Positions 1 through 11,975 of a stretch of 64,000 nucleotides of DNA are shown here, one piece after another. The DNA lies in assembly GCA_030267565.1 (NCBI GenBank), contig BRXU01000031.1, positions 682,001 to 746,000 of the forward strand, read 5' to 3'. The first letter of the stretch is position 1; each line of letters begins with the position of its first letter. The position numbers and the translations under genes were made by a program. This DNA is from Pleodorina starrii. Taxonomy: Eukaryota > Chlorophyta > Chlorophyceae > Chlamydomonadales > Volvocaceae. The notes under the pieces are model-generated. The model was not told the origin of the DNA. It did no database searches and worked only from the letters and a program-made list of their open reading frames with translations.

Positions 1-1718
1 CATCGCGCTCCTTGTACGTACTAACAGCGCGTTAAGGTGAGGCGCCTTGACTTTAAGGCCCGTTTACTAACAGGTTGGTTTGCGCCGGCCCCCTCGGTGC
101 ACGCGACGCTGTCTCCATTTCGCTTGAAAATTAAAAAAGCGTGTCTCGTGTAGGGCTTTGAGCATCCATCATGATAGTTGTATTTCGCCGATGCTGATGT
201 TAGTCGTGCACTAGAAAAAATTCACTAGGCTACCCGATTTCGTATCGAAAACCAACACAATTCGTCCCCTCCATGTCTCCTGACCACCCAGAGACAGAAG
301 AGTACCGGTAAATCGCCATCTGGCGCAACCCCGGTCCCATCGTTCCGCCGTCCCTCGTCCCTTACTGCACAGGTGGGCCAGCACCTGGGTGGCGGCCGCA
401 TAGCCGAGATGGCTGGCAAAATCGACGAGGCCGCGCACAAGCCAGTCGGGAAGGAGGAGGGCGGCGGCGGCGAACGCGACGAGTAGGCGATTGGCGGAGT
501 CCGGGAGCTCCGGGGGGTGCGGCTCGGTGACATGGCCGTGGCCGTGCAAGGCATGGCGCTGCAGGGTGCATTATACCACTGTGCCAATTAGGCGTGGCGC
601 TCCCGCCGTCTTCGAACCCTTTTGTGTTGTTGTAGCTTGCACGGGCTCCGACAGGCTGGGCCTATCGGGCCTGTGCGTCGCTGTCGGGGGTTCTCGGATA
701 CCAGGCAAAGGGCGAAACAAGCTTAACAGTGTGTGGTTTGCGATTTGCACGGCTCATTTCCTGGTTGGAGCCTGATGGCATGGTTGCCGTAGGTCGACAA
801 GCACGTGGTGCGGGTGCAAGCCAGTGCTCTCACCGGCGCGCCAGGGAGGCTACCTAGCCGACTGTGCCCAATTAACACGATTGTGCACAAGGGAACTCAA
901 ATGCTCTGCTCGTCGGTGGTCGTAGGTTTTGGCCGTCGGTAGCCTGGGGTTGTTCATGGAGGTTGGGCCGTAGTGGGGCGGCGAAGGTTGTCGGATGTTT
1001 CGGTTATTGTCGAATGTCGGATGTTTCGGCTTGCTGTGCAGCGGTAGGGCGAGACGCGTCTCCGTACTAGAGTTGAGGACACAGCTTATGTGCAGAGAAG
1101 GGGGCATAAAGTTGTCGCAGGTGTTGTGACATAGGAACATACGCCCATTCACGGCACGATCTCAAAAGAGTTGCAGCGGGACATGTTGGCCAAGGTACGG
1201 TGCGCCAAGCCTCGCCCATTGCCGTTTTTATGCAGAACGGATATTGTAATACCGAGTCGAAATTTTACATTTCTCGGCATCGCCCGTTTGCAGGTTTGTC
1301 CTTGTCAAAATGGCCCAGGGTCCGAAGCTGCCAGCCTGCCACGACCCACGGGACGCGCGCACTGATGGTGCTTGGCTGTTGGCTTGGGTACGGGTAGGCG
1401 CTCATTTAATTGCAAGCAGATATATACGTACGACGTTGGGTTTTCCGTGGCGTACAATGTGGATATAAAGAGATGCCGGCGTGAAGTACCGTATAGACTC
1501 GTAAGGCACAGATACCAGTAGCGCACTGAATAAGGCCGAACTGCGGCATGTGTCAACAGAAATTGTCCACGACTTGCCACAATATGCATATGATTTGTGA
1601 ACTTGCGATGCCAATAATAAACCGTTAGGCGAACGTAGAAGTTGCCGCGGGCCGACAGGACACTGTTCAGGGTAGCAAGTCCCCTAATAGCAACAGTAAA
1701 TTGAGGGTTATCGTCAGA
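1..1718. other. No gene recognised; 5' flank
   Basis: No open frame here resembles a known protein and none is joined by convincing splice sites. A short direct repeat (TGTCGGATGTTTCGG) occurs twice around 990-1030. The stretch next to 1718 presumably holds the promoter and 5' UTR of the following plus-strand gene. Confidence 0.4.
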
Positions 1719-2811
1719 ATGCAGGGAAGTCTTCGTCGTGCTGCCACCGCTCCAAGGCGCAGTGTTCCGGAAATCCCCAAGGAGATGCCGGTCTTCCTGG
1801 ACAACGATGAGTGGGCGCAATCTGAACTTTCAAGCTATTTCAAGCTGCATCCCGAGAAGCTATCATCCCAACTCGATCGAATTATGGACAAGCTAAGAGA
1901 ATCCCAGGGGGACATGCAAACTTTCATCCTTCAACTCGACAGAATGGCAAGTAATTTGCATAAAGGAATGTAACTTTCTTGCATAAGTGGGGTACTGTGA
2001 AATGTCGAGGCCGCGGCCGGGTTGCTCTTGTCAAAGGTCGCGACAGCATGGAATTCTTGGGTATTGTTGATTGTGCACTTACCATAGAATGACGCAGACA
2101 TAGCGGGCCCGGTCAGCATATGGAACTTCATGCACACCTCTCCCCTTTCCCCCTGGAATTGGCCCCCCTTTCCGTGCAAGCTTGACGGCGTGCCCCATAA
2201 AGCCGCAGCCAATCCTCTGCCACTACAACTTGCCTGCCCTCCCCCTCCACGCCTGGCCTTACCCCCGATGCCTCTTGCCCTCGTTTCGTTCCTCACACGG
2301 GGCCGCGCAGCAGGTATCCTCGACCCGCTCCACCCTTGCGAGCGTCCCTGATACAAAGCCCTTAACAACAAGTCACGCACCATTTAAACAAACCATTACC
2401 ATCAGCAGCCTTTCTGTCCTTACTTTCGCAACAGCCTCACAACCACCAGCTTCGGGTCCCGTGGTGCCGCGCCCGCAGATCGACGAGCTGAACGCCGATA
2501 TAGACAAGGAGCGCCGTGGCGTGGCGGGCCGCGACCGCCTCATGCGCGACTACCCCGACGTCACCAACGAGTTCCTTCACTTCTTCCTGGACGGAATCAT
2601 GGAGGCCATGGAGAATGAGCAGCAGGCCCCGGGAAGCTCGGGTTCCGGCGGCGGCGCAAGCACCGCCGGCGCGGGGCAGCACTTTCGCGGCAGCGGGGGC
2701 CCGCTGTTGGCGGGCGGCGGAGGCGGCGGCGTGATGCGGCCGCGCAGCAGCGGCAGCAGCGGCAGCTCGAAGGAGCGCTTCTCGGGCGTGGCGAAGCGCA
2801 TGCAGGCGTGA
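1719..2811 (+). CDS. Two-exon hypothetical protein, about 197 aa, possible organellar targeting
   Basis: Proposed exons are 1719-1950 and 2450-2811. The ATG at 1719 starts MQGSLRRAATAPRRSVPEIP, which is Arg/Ala-rich and free of acidic residues for 17 positions, so a mitochondrial or plastid presequence is possible. Exon 1 ends in phase 1 before GTAATT and exon 2 begins after an ACCACCAG acceptor in phase 1, so the frame is kept to the stop at 2809-2811. Residues about 30-75 (FLDNDEWAQSELSSYF, HPEKLSSQLDRIMDKL) and 85-120 (DELNADIDKERRG, DYPDVTNEFLHFFLDGIMEAME) are charged and probably helical. The last 60 residues are Gly/Ser-rich low complexity. I do not recognise the family. Support is ORF structure, consistent phase and codon bias; function is unknown. 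Confidence 0.55.
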
Positions 2812-5703
2812 GCAGAAACACACACACACACACAGGGGGGGCTTGGAGGGGTTCGCTCGGGGGAGGGGCTCGCGCAGTGGTGGAACCCAACGCGGAAAGC
2901 GGTCGGAGGCCTGGAGCTGGCGGGGCGGGTTGGGGTAGAGGTCGGAAGCATAACCAGCCAAGGAGCCCAGGAGCGCAGGAGCACAGGAGGATAAGGCCCG
3001 CAGCGCACCCCGGACCTGATCGTGGGTGGTGGGCGGCGAACTGGGGGTGGTTCACTCCGGGAGCGAGTGAGCGAGATCAGCGCACACGGTCAGCGGCTAC
3101 GTGTGGAGACGGCGCCTCGTGGGATGCCCCACTTCGATTACTCAAGGTTCCTTCCATGCGCGATTCCTTCTCCACGGCGGCCCAGGGGGCCAGGAGTTTT
3201 GGGGATGCGGGCATCTGTGGGGCATCTCTGCGCGGGCAGGCTGGGAGCGGGATCCTTGCGGCGGGCTGAACCGGGCTGAACGCCTGTCCTGTTCTGTTCT
3301 GTGTGCTGCGGTTGACGTCGCGACGCTGCGGCCCGGAGGTGAGGCACGTTCGGGTGTGCGATCAGCGTCGATGCCATGGCAACAGACATGGACCGGAAGG
3401 TTTGGGCTTTCATCCTCTGGCACGCGACGCATTGCGTGGGAGAGTGCCGGCGGTGCGCCGTGAAGTGCGTTTGTTCGCGGTAACGTGGCTAGCGATCGGG
3501 TGACGGACACCATCAAGCGGACGGTGCCGCACCTCTTTGCCAGGGCCTCGAAGGCGACCGACTGATTAACTGACTGACTGACTGACTAACTGCATAACGG
3601 ACGCCAACGGAATTCGGCTGCGAATGGTCGCCCATGGGTCGGTTGACTGCTACTGGTGATTAGGTCGTTCTCTTCGCTGTGATATCTCTTTTTTTGGAGT
3701 TCGAGTTGGGCAGCACAGCGCTCTATTGGCCGCCGGGGGATGGGCCCGGAAAGGGTAGCGCGCCTGGACGCTGGGGGTTTGGCGCTGGCTTACTCGTCGC
3801 AGTTTTGCACGGCACCAATGCCGTTCGCATCGCGCGCGAGGTGGTCTTTCACGAGCGCGGAGGGAGCCAAGCTCCTTGCTGTACATTTACCGTACTTACG
3901 ACCGCCCGCCTGACATCATGGCAACGGCGGCGGCAAAGTGAACTACACCGGCGGGTTCTCGCATGGAAGCATTGCCACAAAATGCTCATGCCTTGCATTA
4001 CCTCGTTGTTGTGCTCAGAACGTTCAACTTCCACACCCGTACTGTCACCCGTACTGTCGCCGCGGCAATCTAGTGACAGGCGGCAGGTTAGCGGTGCTCT
4101 GTTTGTGCAGTTACGGACGCGCTCCTTCCCTTTCTTTCTGCTCCCAAGGTGTCCTTTTCGTGAGCCGAAGGTTGGAGGGTCGCGCGCGAGCTGATTTGGT
4201 TCATCGGTGCAACTTGTTTTTTTGCTGCGCTCGGTTGTCGTGTAGTTCTGTAGTATTAAGCCCGAAGACCCGAACGTCGCAGCGCCGACCGGCCGGTTGA
4301 CACCGTCGCTCTGGTCGGTTGCCTTCGGGAGGCTTGGTTCGTTGGCAGCGTTAATCGCCGCGGCCTGTACGACTGGCAGCGGGCATGCCAGGTGTACGAG
4401 CGCGACGAGTTCAGGAGGGCGGCGGTTGGGCGCGGGTGGCGCCTGTCGGGGAGCATCTTGGTTTCGGTCGTTGTGGTTATGTTTGTGTTTCAATGGGCTC
4501 CAGGCCAGCGCGGTGGTTGTGGTGCATGCTGTGCTGGTGCGCGCTGAATGCTGAATGCGTGCTGTTTACGCCGCTGCTGAGAGCTCAGCGGACACTGCCG
4601 AGCAGCCCTCGGGTCGCTCAACTGTCCTCCGTTGGGCCCTCTCTGTGCCCGCATGGCTTGGGCCCGAGGGGCGTGGATGCGCGCCGTAGCGTTGCCGGCG
4701 GCGCTTGCGTAACCGTATAGCGGCTGCGACCATCGAACAACTACTACCTGCGAGGACCGACTGAGCGTGCGGTGCCGTTCTGGGATGATGAGGGAGGATG
4801 GGTGGGTGATCAACGTGCTGGGCCATCCGATCAGGATGGGATGTAAATGCTTACAGTTTCGTACTTTGTCGTACCGTCACCACGCCGCAAACTGCGGCAG
4901 CCGCCCCCCCCCCACCCCCCTTTCCAGCACGCCCGCCCGCCGCCAAGATATGTCATATGTGCGCACGATTTCGTCTGCAAATTTTCGCTCGTATGTGCTA
5001 CACCTGCGCAAGACGTACTGCACAAGACTAGGTTGCCCCCTCAATCCGCGGGGCACGTTCCGTGAAGGGCATTCCCGAAGCCCGCACCGCCGCCTACGTA
5101 CCGTGACTCACTGAGCCGCTGCCCCGCCCGGAGACAGCGGCGGCCGTAAGAGCTGCAATAGCCGCGCCTGCCAGCGCCGCTCATCCGCTCCTGCCAGTGC
5201 CAGTGTCGCTCCTGCCAGCGTCGTTACCACCCAGGAGCCAGCAGCCTGACGGCAAGCCGCCCGGGTCCCTCCCCTCAACTGACCCATGGGTCAACAACCT
5301 CCCTCCACGTCGCGTCGAGTCGGCCCTGTCGCGGCGCCGGCCTCGCCGCCCGACCCAACAACGCAGTACAGTATTGCGCCCTCTTAATCATGTCCCGACT
5401 CGACCCGACCCGAGCCGACCCGCTCCTCGCCTCTTCAATGCCCCCTCAACGCTCACTCTCCACGCATACCGTTCTGTGCCCACCAAGCCGCCCGACTATG
5501 CAACTTGTCCTTACCTGCCTACCTACCTACCTACCTACCTACCTGCCTACCTGCCTACCTACCTACAAGCCGTATCTATGCATGTGCAACCACCTGCTCT
5601 GCACCCGCCGCAGCCACTTTGCCGCCTCCCTGCGCCGCACCGCACGCCGTGCGCCACGCGCGCTGCGACCTCCCTTCCCGCCGCTCCGCCCGACCGCCGC
5701 GCT
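2812..5703. other. Convergent 3' UTR region with microsatellites
   Basis: No coding frame is supported in this interval. It should contain the 3' UTR of the plus-strand gene ending at 2811 and that of the minus-strand aminopeptidase ending at 5704. Simple repeats include a CA tract at 2818-2834, a (GACT) run near 3565-3590 and a (TACC)n run at about 5515-5568, where overlapping frames read Leu-Pro-Thr-Tyr only because of the repeat. Confidence 0.5.
4842..4855. terminator. Facing TGTAA polyadenylation signals
   Basis: TGTAA at 4842-4846 on the plus strand and TGTAA on the minus strand (TTACA at 4851-4855) are separated by four bases. TGTAA is the usual algal polyadenylation signal in Chlamydomonas relatives. 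In each direction it is the first copy I find downstream of the convergent stop codons. That these are the sites used is inference. Confidence 0.45.
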
Positions 5704-8700
5704 TCAGACCCCCACTCGCCGCCGCGCCGGCCCGGAAGACGACACCGCCTCCGTCGCCGCTGCCTCCTCCCGCGCCGCTGCCCCGGGTGCCAGCCGCCGG
5801 TGCGGCGCCGCCTGCGACCGCGGCGGCTGGGGCAGCACGCCCGCTGCCGATGACGCTGACGCCGCCGCCGCCGAGCCCGCAAGCTCCTCCACTTCCGCAA
5901 TGGACACGGGCGCCTGCGGAGTGGATCAGAGATATCGGAGACATGAATTAGGCACGGAACAGGTGCCAGGCACGGGCAGACAGGGGATATGAGCATTAGC
6001 AGCAGGTGGGGAGGGGGGTAGAGCGATGACTGTACCAACTGTCGTAACAACTGTCGTACCTGGTCGCTAAGCACCTGGCAGCCCGCCGCCGTCAGCAGCA
6101 CGTCATCCTCAATGCGCACGCCGATGCCGCGGAAGGCGCCAAACTGCGGCAGGTCCGGAATGTACAACCCTGTACGGCAGTACGGCAGCGGGAGGACGAC
6201 ACACGCGGTCCGGCGTCGGGTGGCCAGCGTAGTTACGATGTCTGCCGCGCGAGTGAGAGCGAGGATGGCCTCTGGGCACTGCCGCTGTGCTGCCGGTGTC
6301 TCTTGCCTCATCAGATGGCGACGATCAAAGGGGCAATGCGGGCGCAAGGTCGGACGAGACGCAACGTATGTAATCCGGGCGCGGCCAGGGAGGTACATTT
6401 GAGCTGGGCTCAGTTCCTTGGGCGCAGCTCAATCGGCGGCGACCAGTCGACGACCTGTTTTCGGGGACCCCCCAGCCTCTCTGCCTCCCTCTTCTCCCTC
6501 CCTCCCTGCTTCCCTCCCTCCTTCCTTCCTTCCCAGCCTCCTGCCTCGCTCTCTTCCTGCTCCCTTACCTTCTCTCCTCTCCCCGCCCTCCCTGCCCCCA
6601 CGTCCCCTCACCCGGCTCCACGGTTATCACCGCCCCCTCCTCCAGCCGCCGCTCGTGACCAATCAGGTGCGTGTCGTGTGTGTCCAGACCCAGGTAGTGA
6701 CCCAGGCTGTGCCAGAAGAACTCCCTGGGGGCGGGGGGGGGGGCCCGTGGGGGCAGCGGGGGCAGTGGGGGAAGGGGGAGGGCGGCAGGAGGCAGGGAAG
6801 CAGCTCTCTTCACCTGCCGGCCTGTCAGCCCTGTCTCATGGGTACACCCTCCTCCCTCCCTCTCTCCCCCTCTCTCCCTCCGTCCCGTTGTCTTTTTGGT
6901 GCCTTGCCTTGCATCATTACCCGCCCCCGCCCCCTCTCCGCACTGCGCAATCCGCACTGCCCACTGCTCACCGGTACAGCGTGTTCCTGATCTCCGCCAG
7001 CGACGCCCCGGGCAGCAGCCGCAGGTCCCTCAGCCCCTCCGACAGGATGTCGATACACAGCGAATGGAGCTCCCGAATGGAGGAGCCGGGGCGGCAGGCG
7101 GCCAGGCAGCTGCAGCGGGGGGGGGGGGGGCGGACGGCGGCGCCAGGGAGGGCGGCGCGTACAATAATATTTGGCAGTCCAGATTCTTAGGCAGTCCAGA
7201 TAGGGGGGAGGACGGGCAGTGGTTCAAAAATGGCAAACCACAGCAAAATTCGAACGCAGGCGCCGTTGCCGCACGGACCCAGAGGTGCTTGCCAGGCATG
7301 CCTTAAGAGAGGGAGGACGGAGGAGGGCTGAGGGTTGGTTCTCACCGTTGGTGAGCCTCCAGCACTATCGCGTACACGTCCCTCTGCGGGCCGCTGAAGG
7401 AGCCGCCCACCGGCCAGGTTCGCGTCACATCGCTGACGTAGCCCCAGTACTCGGCCCCCGCGTCCATCAGCACCACCTGACCGCCCGCCAGCACCTTGTC
7501 GTTGCGGCCATAGTGGATGGTGCACGCGTCGGGGCCGCCTGGGGACGTGCCGATTAGGGGGGAAGGCACGGGTGCGTGTCTATGGGCCGTGTGTGTATGG
7601 GGAGGGCGGGGAGAGGACGCATAGCGCTCTGTTCACACGCGGGCGCGAGGGGGAGCTCGTTCGCGTGCGCGCCGAGACCTGAGAGCGTGTGTGCATGTGT
7701 GTATGTGGTTTCGTAGCCACTCCTCCGGAGACCTTCCGGACCTTGCATGACAGCGTCCGGCGCTGCGTGTCCCGCCCCAGCAACAGCCGGCAACGAGGAC
7801 GGGACGGGTGTACACGGACGCCGCCGACCCATGGGACGCTCCTGCATGCCTCCCGCACACCTTCCGACCCCCAACCCGACACCTCCCTTCGAACCCTCAC
7901 CCGCGACCACCGAGGGATACGCCAGCCGCTGCGCGCCCGCCGACTTGACGTCGTACTCGAACGCCGCCGCAAGGCCGTACTCTGTCGTACCCGGCGCCGT
8001 CACCGCCATGCAGTGCCGTACGGCGGCGGAGGCGATGGCTGCCGAGGTCGCCATCAGTGCCGCCTCCGCGCGGCTCTTGATCAGGCGCATCGAGTGCAGC
8101 AGCGGTCGCAGCGGCACCACGCGGCCCGGTGGCTCCAGGGCGGGCCGCAGCGCGGCCGCGATGGCGTTGTGGTGGTGGGCGCCGACGCGGTCCGTGTCGT
8201 ACAGGATGGTGCCGCCGGATTTGGCGAGTTCCGACAGCTTGCGGGGCATCTGCGCGCGCAGGATGGGGCCGGCAGGACGGGCGGGCGGGGTAGGTGTTGG
8301 GAGGGCGGGGCGCGGGCCGGGGCTGGCTCCCTAGGGAGGGGCGGTGCGGGAGCCCACCGAGGTACACAGCCATGAAGCCCGCCGCGAAACACACATGAGC
8401 ACGGTCGAAGATCGGAGTGGTCGAGACTCGAGGTGTGAACATGGATGCACAGCCAACGGGGCAACGGCACGGGCACGAGCACCACGACAACCTCCACCTC
8501 CACCTCCACGCTCGCGCTCACCTCGTGCATCAAGAACACCTCGTCCGCACCAAACACCTCCAGAGCCGCCTCCCGACTCACGGTGGCGCCGTCCCACCGC
8601 TCCCGCTGCGGAGCCGCGAAAGCCAGCAAGGACGGGTGAGTGGGCAGTTAAAGATGGAAACCGCAGGGATGGGACGGCAACGCCCAACGCCCGACGCCCC

Positions 8701-10777
8701 GGGTGGGTGGGCAACATTGGGTGACGCGTTAAGGGTAAGGCCCACGGAGCAGCGCGGCCCGTACGGGCCCAGGGCTGCCCCCGATGCATCGGGGAGGAGG
8801 GTTTTAGGGTTTCCCCAATCCCCGATCCCCGGGTCCCCCGATTCCCGATTCCCGATTCCCGATTTCCGAGTCCCCCTGGAGTCCCGGCCTCACGTTGGCG
8901 TTCGGCGCGTCGATGAAGAGCGTGTAGCGCGGGTCCTGACCTGAGCCTGGTTGGGTTGGATAGGGGCGGCAGGAGGTGAAGACGCGCACAGCAGAAGCAG
9001 AGGCGTACTTGGCCAGCGGCAAGGACGGAGAGGCGGGGGATTCGATGATTCGCTCATGCAGGTGCATGCCCGCGCCCGAGGCTTTCCAAGGCAGGGTTGT
9101 GCCGGTGTGCGATCACAGAGTCTGCTGCTGTTGGGGTCTTGGGGCTTCGACCTCACACTCACACGCACCCACACGCCGCGGCCCTTCCCAGTGCCCGCTG
9201 CCCGGTGAGTCTTTTTCCAGTCCAACGGTCAACAGCTGCAACGGTAAACCAAAACCACTTTCTTGACGAGCGCAGGCCTCTCTGTTTCGCCGCATCTCTC
9301 CTCCCTTCCCTCCCCAGGGCCGGGAGCCAACTGTAACACTGTAACCCCGCCCTCACCACCAACACCAACAACAACGACGGCCGCAGCAAAGACCCCTCAT
9401 CGCGCATCTCCTCCCCACCGGGCGCCGGCGCGGACAGCAGGGCCATTCCATGCTGCATCAGCCCAGTCAGGTAGAAGAAGTCCGGGTCCTGGAGCCAGGG
9501 GCGCGAGGGTGTGCACGGAGGGGAGGGAGGCACGCGGCCATGACCAGGCGGGAATCGGGACATGCGGCGCAGGACAAACACGGCAGCGGCAGCAGCAGCA
9601 CCGGCGGCGGCGGCAGACGCCACAACCAGGGTTCGAAAGGCGGGAGTGGCTCGGGCCTGCCTGGATTGGACCCACAGCGCGGTCCGGAGCGCGGAGGGAG
9701 CCCCGACAGTACTTCAGATGGGTCGCGCCAAGGCTGGTGACATGACCCATGGGTCGGGACCCATTGACACCATCGCCGCCAGCCTGTCCACCCGAGATGG
9801 TGAGTTCCCGACACGGGCGGATCCGGTCCAAAGCCTCCAGGCCCCAAGGCCAAGCTCAACTCGCTTCGTTGCAAGAGCGCAAAGGCTATCTTCGGAGCCG
9901 ACGGGCGAACCCCCCACGATTAAGTGGGCCGGCCTTTCTGGACAAGAGCCTCATGCGGCCTTTTGCAGCAATTGAGCAGCGTCGGCGCCGACACAGGCCG
10001 CTGCGATGCTGTATCGTACCTGGCGATACGGCCAGGGAATGACGCCGGACATGTACGTCGTGGCGGCCGCTGGAAGTACGGCGGCGCCGCCGGGCGGCAG
10101 CAGTTGACCCAGCCGGTGACGCCGCTCGCGGTATTCGGAGGCCGGGATGCCGGGGGTGAGCTCATGCGGGGCCACGAGCTGACAGCGGATTTCGCGGAGG
10201 TTACAAAAGGGGCGGAAGGAAGGATAGAAGTTATGTTGCGAGCTGGATTACGATGAATGAGGGCATATAGGGGGTTTCGGATGTCGTGCGCTTGGGTATG
10301 GTTAAGGTCCGGGGCTGAGGGTGGAGCCTTGGCGGCGGCGGAGGCCCCAGAGCAGAGTACCATTGTTTGCAGCAGGAGGGGTATGGGCAGGCTGATGCTC
10401 TGCTGAACCCTCTGATGCTAGTGGTGTGGGCGGATGCGGGTGTCGGCTGGGAAAGCTCGTAGATGAGCAGACGCGCTGGCCCGCAGTAGAACCCGACGAG
10501 CCCAACCATGCGATATGAATATGTGTGATGAGCAGAACTTTGTGGAGCGCGTTGCTCAACCCCCGAGGCGAGGCCATACCTCGGGATGGGTTACAGCTGT
10601 CGGCTGACCAGCGGGTGGACTTGGCCTGGAAACCTGGGTAGAGAAGCTGGCATTGTAGATAATGCCACACGCGCGCGAAATGAAGAAGCCAGTTCCGAGC
10701 AGGGAAAAGTTGGTAGCCGGTGTGATGAGCTGCGGTTGATGCCCAGCCACACAGCCAGCCACCAAACGTGCGAGCAT
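5704..10777 (-). CDS. Xaa-Pro aminopeptidase, mitochondrial/organellar (M24B, ICP55/XPNPEP3 type)
   Basis: Eleven exons with matching phases: 10777-10580, 10178-10020, 9488-9419, 8940-8894, 8605-8522, 8249-7901, 7538-7346, 7109-6972, 6724-6612, 6169-6060, 5913-5704; 556 aa. The enzyme removes the N-terminal residue before proline; ICP55-type members trim imported organellar proteins after presequence cleavage. The N-terminus (MLARLVAGCVAG...) looks like a mitochondrial presequence and is followed by GQPTAVTHPE and HELTPGIPASEY, hallmarks of this subfamily. AMP_N spans about 55-185. The pita-bread catalytic domain keeps all five metal ligands by motif: D328 (VLMDAGAEYWG), D339 (VSDVTRTW), H422 (HSLGHYLG), E449 (VEPG) and E471 (VRIEDD), plus H429 (LDTHD). 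The C-terminal 55 residues are an Ala/Arg-rich extension absent from typical members. Donors are mostly GTGAG/GTACG and acceptors CAG. It appears intact. Exon 1 and the upstream region are duplicated at 43.6-43.8 kb. Confidence 0.9.
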
Positions 10778-11975
10778 TCCTAATGTACTGTTGATGTATT
10801 TAAAGTAAAACTTTATGCCATATGCGATGACTCGGTCATCGTCACAAAATGTAACCAGGTGATGCAAGTTGGAATTAAGAGCCCAAAGAGCGTCCTTGCA
10901 TATCAAAGCGGGAAAGGCTGGCAATGTGTGGCGCGGCACTAGCCACTGCACGCAATTACAAATAATGGGCGTCACGCTGTGTTGGGACGCACGTGTACGG
11001 CGACGGTTCCGGCACATTATTACGTTAGTCCAGGCAACGTACGCTCCGACAAGTAGCTCCATGGAAAAATATTTTCTTCCATAATACTTTGCTTGACGCA
11101 CTACTTCCTCATGATGTTCAAACTTATGTACATGCATCGCGTCTACCGCCGCTACAGCAGGCCCTGGCTGGCCCTTACTGCGGCTTACTGGGGCCCTCTT
11201 ACCCGAACATGCGCGCTTATCGTTACGTAGCCCATACAGCTCATACACAGACGCTAGCTAAACTCACACGCACGCACGCGCACTCATCTTATTACGCGTG
11301 GTATCCGCGGCACCCGAGCGAATGAACATCACATGCAACGTACGTTCCGCAGACGGAGATCTGGCCATCCATCCTACATCCATCCATGCAAGTTCGCAGC
11401 TGCTAAGCTTAGGGCTGCTTGCAAGCACGTCCTGCCGGCGACGACAAGCCTGCCGTCGTACCCCACATACAACGCAGTAACATCGACGCCGTCGTGGGTT
11501 AGTGCACGCCGCGATCGTACACAACACGCTCGTGCGCGCCGCACCACCGCACATGGGGTGCGTGCGACTTGGCTGCGAGTCGGAGACACCCGCAACAACC
11601 CACAACTTCGTGGGTTTCGGAGGCACCATTAAGAATGAACTACGCGCACTGCTTGTTACCCGTAACAGCCAGTTCGTTCCCCACACATGTGCAGTGCTCG
11701 ATTTAGGTAGGTGTTGTACGTAGTTTGCTCAGCATACATACAACAAAGACGACTCCGCCCGCCGTGTACGCACGCACGTGTCAGGAGTGCAAAAATAATA
11801 ACGAAAGACAAACGGCACCAAAATAAGCTAACAACGGATTGCAAATTCCCTATGATTGTATCTGGAGCGAATGTAGACGATAGGATCGACATCGTTGGGT
11901 TGCGAGCACGCGACACCAACGAACAGGTGGAGTGAACAGGGCCCGTATCACACCACACGCAAGCGGCAACACAGA
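10778..11975. other. Aminopeptidase promoter side, duplicated at 43.83-45.05 kb
   Basis: No coding exon is recognised. The interval is collinear and highly similar to 43829-45055, with scattered small indels that break every open frame, so it behaves as non-coding duplicated sequence. It should contain the promoter and 5' UTR of the aminopeptidase and the 3' flank of the giant gene A. Confidence 0.5.

Noticed and set aside
5505..5951. Plus-strand Pro/Thr-rich ORFs starting LPTYLPTY
   Set aside because: They run over a TACC microsatellite and are antisense to the last aminopeptidase exon.
10231..10670. Minus-strand ORFs between aminopeptidase exons 1 and 2
   Set aside because: They lie in the intron 10179-10579; the copy at 43.2-43.6 kb has indels that break them.
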